The notes below the pieces were generated by a model. That model worked only from the letters and a program-made list of their open reading frames with translations. It was not told where the DNA came from and did not search any database. Source: Candidatus Aquicultor primus (GTDB lineage Bacteria; Actinomycetota; Aquicultoria; Aquicultorales; Aquicultoraceae). From it: a DNA stretch of 6,050 bases. The translations under genes and the position numbers were made by a program. Shown piece by piece: positions 4,603 to 6,050 of the stretch (position 1 is the stretch's first letter; each line of letters opens with the position of its first letter). The DNA lies in contig MELI01000035.1 in assembly GCA_001767575.1 (NCBI GenBank), positions 1-6,050 on the forward strand, read 5' to 3'.

Positions 4603-5880
4603 ATGACGGAGTTTAGGTTTGACCAGTGGCTCGATCTCTACGCCACGCGAGTAAACATGATGCGCTCATCGGAGGTTCGGGAGATGCTCGCGGTCGCCGC
4701 GCGCCCGGATGTCATCTCGTTCGGCGGTGGAATGCCGGACACCCGCGTATTTCCTATGAATCAAATCGTCGAGGCGACCCAGCGTGTGATGCTTCGCGAG
4801 GGCCACGCTGCCCTGCAGTACGGCTCATCCGAGGGCCACGTAGGGCTAAGGCGCCATATCGCCGCCATCATGAGCGAAGTCGACACCGCAATCGGCGTCG
4901 ACGATATTATCATCACCGACGGCGCCCAGCAGGCGCTCGAGTTTATCGCTAAAATATTTATCAGCAAAGGCGACACTATAATCGTCGAGGCGCCTAGTTA
5001 TGTCGGCGCGCTCCAGGCATTTATGAGCTATGAGCCCGAGGTGGTCGGCATTCCGGTCGACGACTGCGGCATGCAGACCGACATCCTGGCGGTAGAGCTT
5101 GAGAGGCTGCGAAAAGAAGGGCGCCAGCCAAAATTCGTTTACGTCACACCCAACTTCCACAACCCCGCCGGTGTCACGCTTATCGAGGAGCGCCGGAGGC
5201 ACATCATCGAGCTTTCCGAGAAGTACGGCTTCGTGGTCGTCGAGGACGACCCGTATGGAAAAATCCGCTTTCGCGGGGAAAACGAGATAGCGATGCGGTC
5301 GATGGATGAGCGCGTCATCTACATCGGAACCTTCTCAAAGATCTTCTCCCCGGGCATGCGCCTGGGATGGGTCGTGGCGCCCAAGGCTATCCTGGAAAAA
5401 CTGATATTCGCCAAGCAGGCGGCAAATCTTTGCTCAAGCTCATTCTCACAACACGTGACCGACGAGTACCTGAGTAGCTTTGACTGGCAGAAGAACATCG
5501 ATGACCTGGTCGACCTGTACCGGGAACGTTGCGCCACGATGATATCGGCGCTTGAGGAGTTCTTCCCCGAGGGTGCCACTTGGACGAAGCCCGACGGCGG
5601 GCTCTTTATCTGGGCCACGCTTCCTGAGGGGCTTGACTCGGGCGAACTGCTGGCCGAGTCGATTCGCGAGGCGAAAGTCGCATATGTGCCGGGCCGAGCT
5701 TTCTACGTGGGGGTGCAAAAAAACAGCAGTCTTCGCCTAAACTTCTCGTATTGCCCGTCCGAAACAATCGAAGAGGGCATCAAGCGCCTCGGCGCGGTAG
5801 TGAAACAGCAACTAGCTCTCTACAGGTCGCTCTTTAAGGGCTACTCGCCCGGCAAAGATAAGAACAAAAACAAGAAATAA
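4603..5880 (+). CDS. PLP-dependent class I/II aminotransferase (LysN/2-aminoadipate aminotransferase-like)
   Basis: This 425-residue cytoplasmic enzyme should move an amino group between an amino acid and a 2-oxo acid by way of pyridoxal phosphate. Fold type I landmarks appear in order: GGGMPD (41-46) near the substrate site, GAQQAL (107-112) at the cofactor phosphate, NFHNPAG (184-190) with the cofactor-contacting N187, EDDPYG (214-219) with the Asp that holds the pyridine nitrogen and Y218, GTFSK (242-246) with the Schiff-base lysine K246, and SLRLNFSY (376-383) with R378 for the substrate carboxylate. Length and motifs fit the LysN/ARO8/KAT-II-like group, whose members act on 2-aminoadipate, aromatic or branched-chain amino acids, so the substrate cannot be read from sequence. 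A lysine-rich tail ends the protein. It is the only gene seen under the T-box, so its substrate or product probably relates to the amino acid carried by the sensed tRNA. It stops with TAA. Confidence 0.93.
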   Translation: MTEFRFDQWLDLYATRVNMMRSSEVREMLAVAARPDVISFGGGMPDTRVFPMNQIVEATQRVMLREGHAALQYGSSEGHVGLRRHIAAIMSEVDTAIGVDDIIITDGAQQALEFIAKIFISKGDTIIVEAPSYVGALQAFMSYEPEVVGIPVDDCGMQTDILAVELERLRKEGRQPKFVYVTPNFHNPAGVTLIEERRRHIIELSEKYGFVVVEDDPYGKIRFRGENEIAMRSMDERVIYIGTFSKIFSPGMRLGWVVAPKAILEKLIFAKQAANLCSSSFSQHVTDEYLSSFDWQKNIDDLVDLYRERCATMISALEEFFPEGATWTKPDGGLFIWATLPEGLDSGELLAESIREAKVAYVPGRAFYVGVQKNSSLRLNFSYCPSETIEEGIKRLGAVVKQQLALYRSLFKGYSPGKDKNKNKK

Positions 5881-6050
5881 TTCTTAAGGCTTGAGAAGCA
5901 GTGTCAATAGGCAGCTCAGAATGATTGTTTAATAATAATGAACGGATATAAACGAACGTGCATTATTAATGAACATCTTTTACCGGGAGCCTCGCGCGCA
6001 GGCAAAAGTGCGGCAGGCGCATGTGCCGTTCGGATTGGCGGGCATGCCGG
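5881..6050. other. Right-end intergenic stretch; possible weak promoter, no supported gene
   Basis: Directly after the aminotransferase stop, TTCTTAA and TTGAGAA (5881-5897) form a weak hairpin with a GGC loop but no T-tract, so termination here is doubtful. TTGTTT (5925-5930) and TATAAA (5947-5952), 16 bases apart, resemble a weak plus-strand promoter. TAATAATG (5933-5940) and CATTATTA (5961-5968) form an inverted repeat across it. Two plus-strand frames, from ATG at 5938 and at 5969, stay open to the window edge, but neither has a ribosome binding site. The GC-rich end (from about 5984) could be the beginning of the next feature. Confidence 0.3.

Noticed and set aside
5938..6050. Partial coding frames from ATG 5938 or ATG 5969 running off the window
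   Set aside because: Neither has a ribosome binding site. They overlap each other in different frames, and about 30 open codons in GC-rich DNA is weak evidence.

Overview
The window looks like chromosomal DNA from an anaerobic, Gram-positive-type bacterium that can move electrons across its cell surface. Pointers to this are strong AGGAGGTG-type ribosome binding sites, near-consensus sigma-70-type promoters, a T-box riboswitch (known mainly from Firmicutes and Actinobacteria, with some in Chloroflexi and others), and a secreted multiheme c-type cytochrome. The lineage is an inference; nothing here fixes it to a genus.

Layout, left to right. (1) Bases 101-2122 (+) encode a multiheme cytochrome c with a Sec signal peptide and seven CXXCH motifs, four before and three after a single in-frame TGA at 1475-1477. 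The part after the TGA stays open for 214 codons in the same frame but has no ribosome binding site and no signal peptide of its own. It makes sense only as the continuation of the first part, or as the remnant of a gene recently cut by a stop. A hairpin lies at the right distance downstream of the TGA to be a bacterial SECIS element. Selenocysteine insertion (673-residue product) is therefore a serious hypothesis and is the most interesting point in the window. (2) Bases 2123-2459 hold a terminator-type hairpin, then an AT-rich stretch with repeated TCTATTGTAA units lying over a promoter. (3) Bases 2460-3821 (+) encode a 453-residue class II Fic protein (AMP-transferase type) with an intact active site, an N-terminal inhibitory motif and a C-terminal winged-helix-like region. 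It is visibly AT-richer than its neighbours. (4) On the minus strand lie tRNA-Arg(CCT) at 4027-4099, its promoter and a strong intrinsic terminator. (5) Bases 4251-4573 (+) hold a promoter and a complete T-box leader (Stem I, II, III, antiterminator, terminator). (6) This controls a class I/II PLP aminotransferase at 4603-5880. (7) The last 170 bases hold no gene I can support.

How the parts work together: these are separate transcription units rather than one operon. The cytochrome would be exported and loaded with heme outside the membrane. The Fic gene looks like an autonomous, self-regulated accessory gene. The aminotransferase is switched on when one particular tRNA is uncharged. Which amino acid this is cannot be settled here, because the specifier loop and the antiterminator variable base point to different tRNAs.
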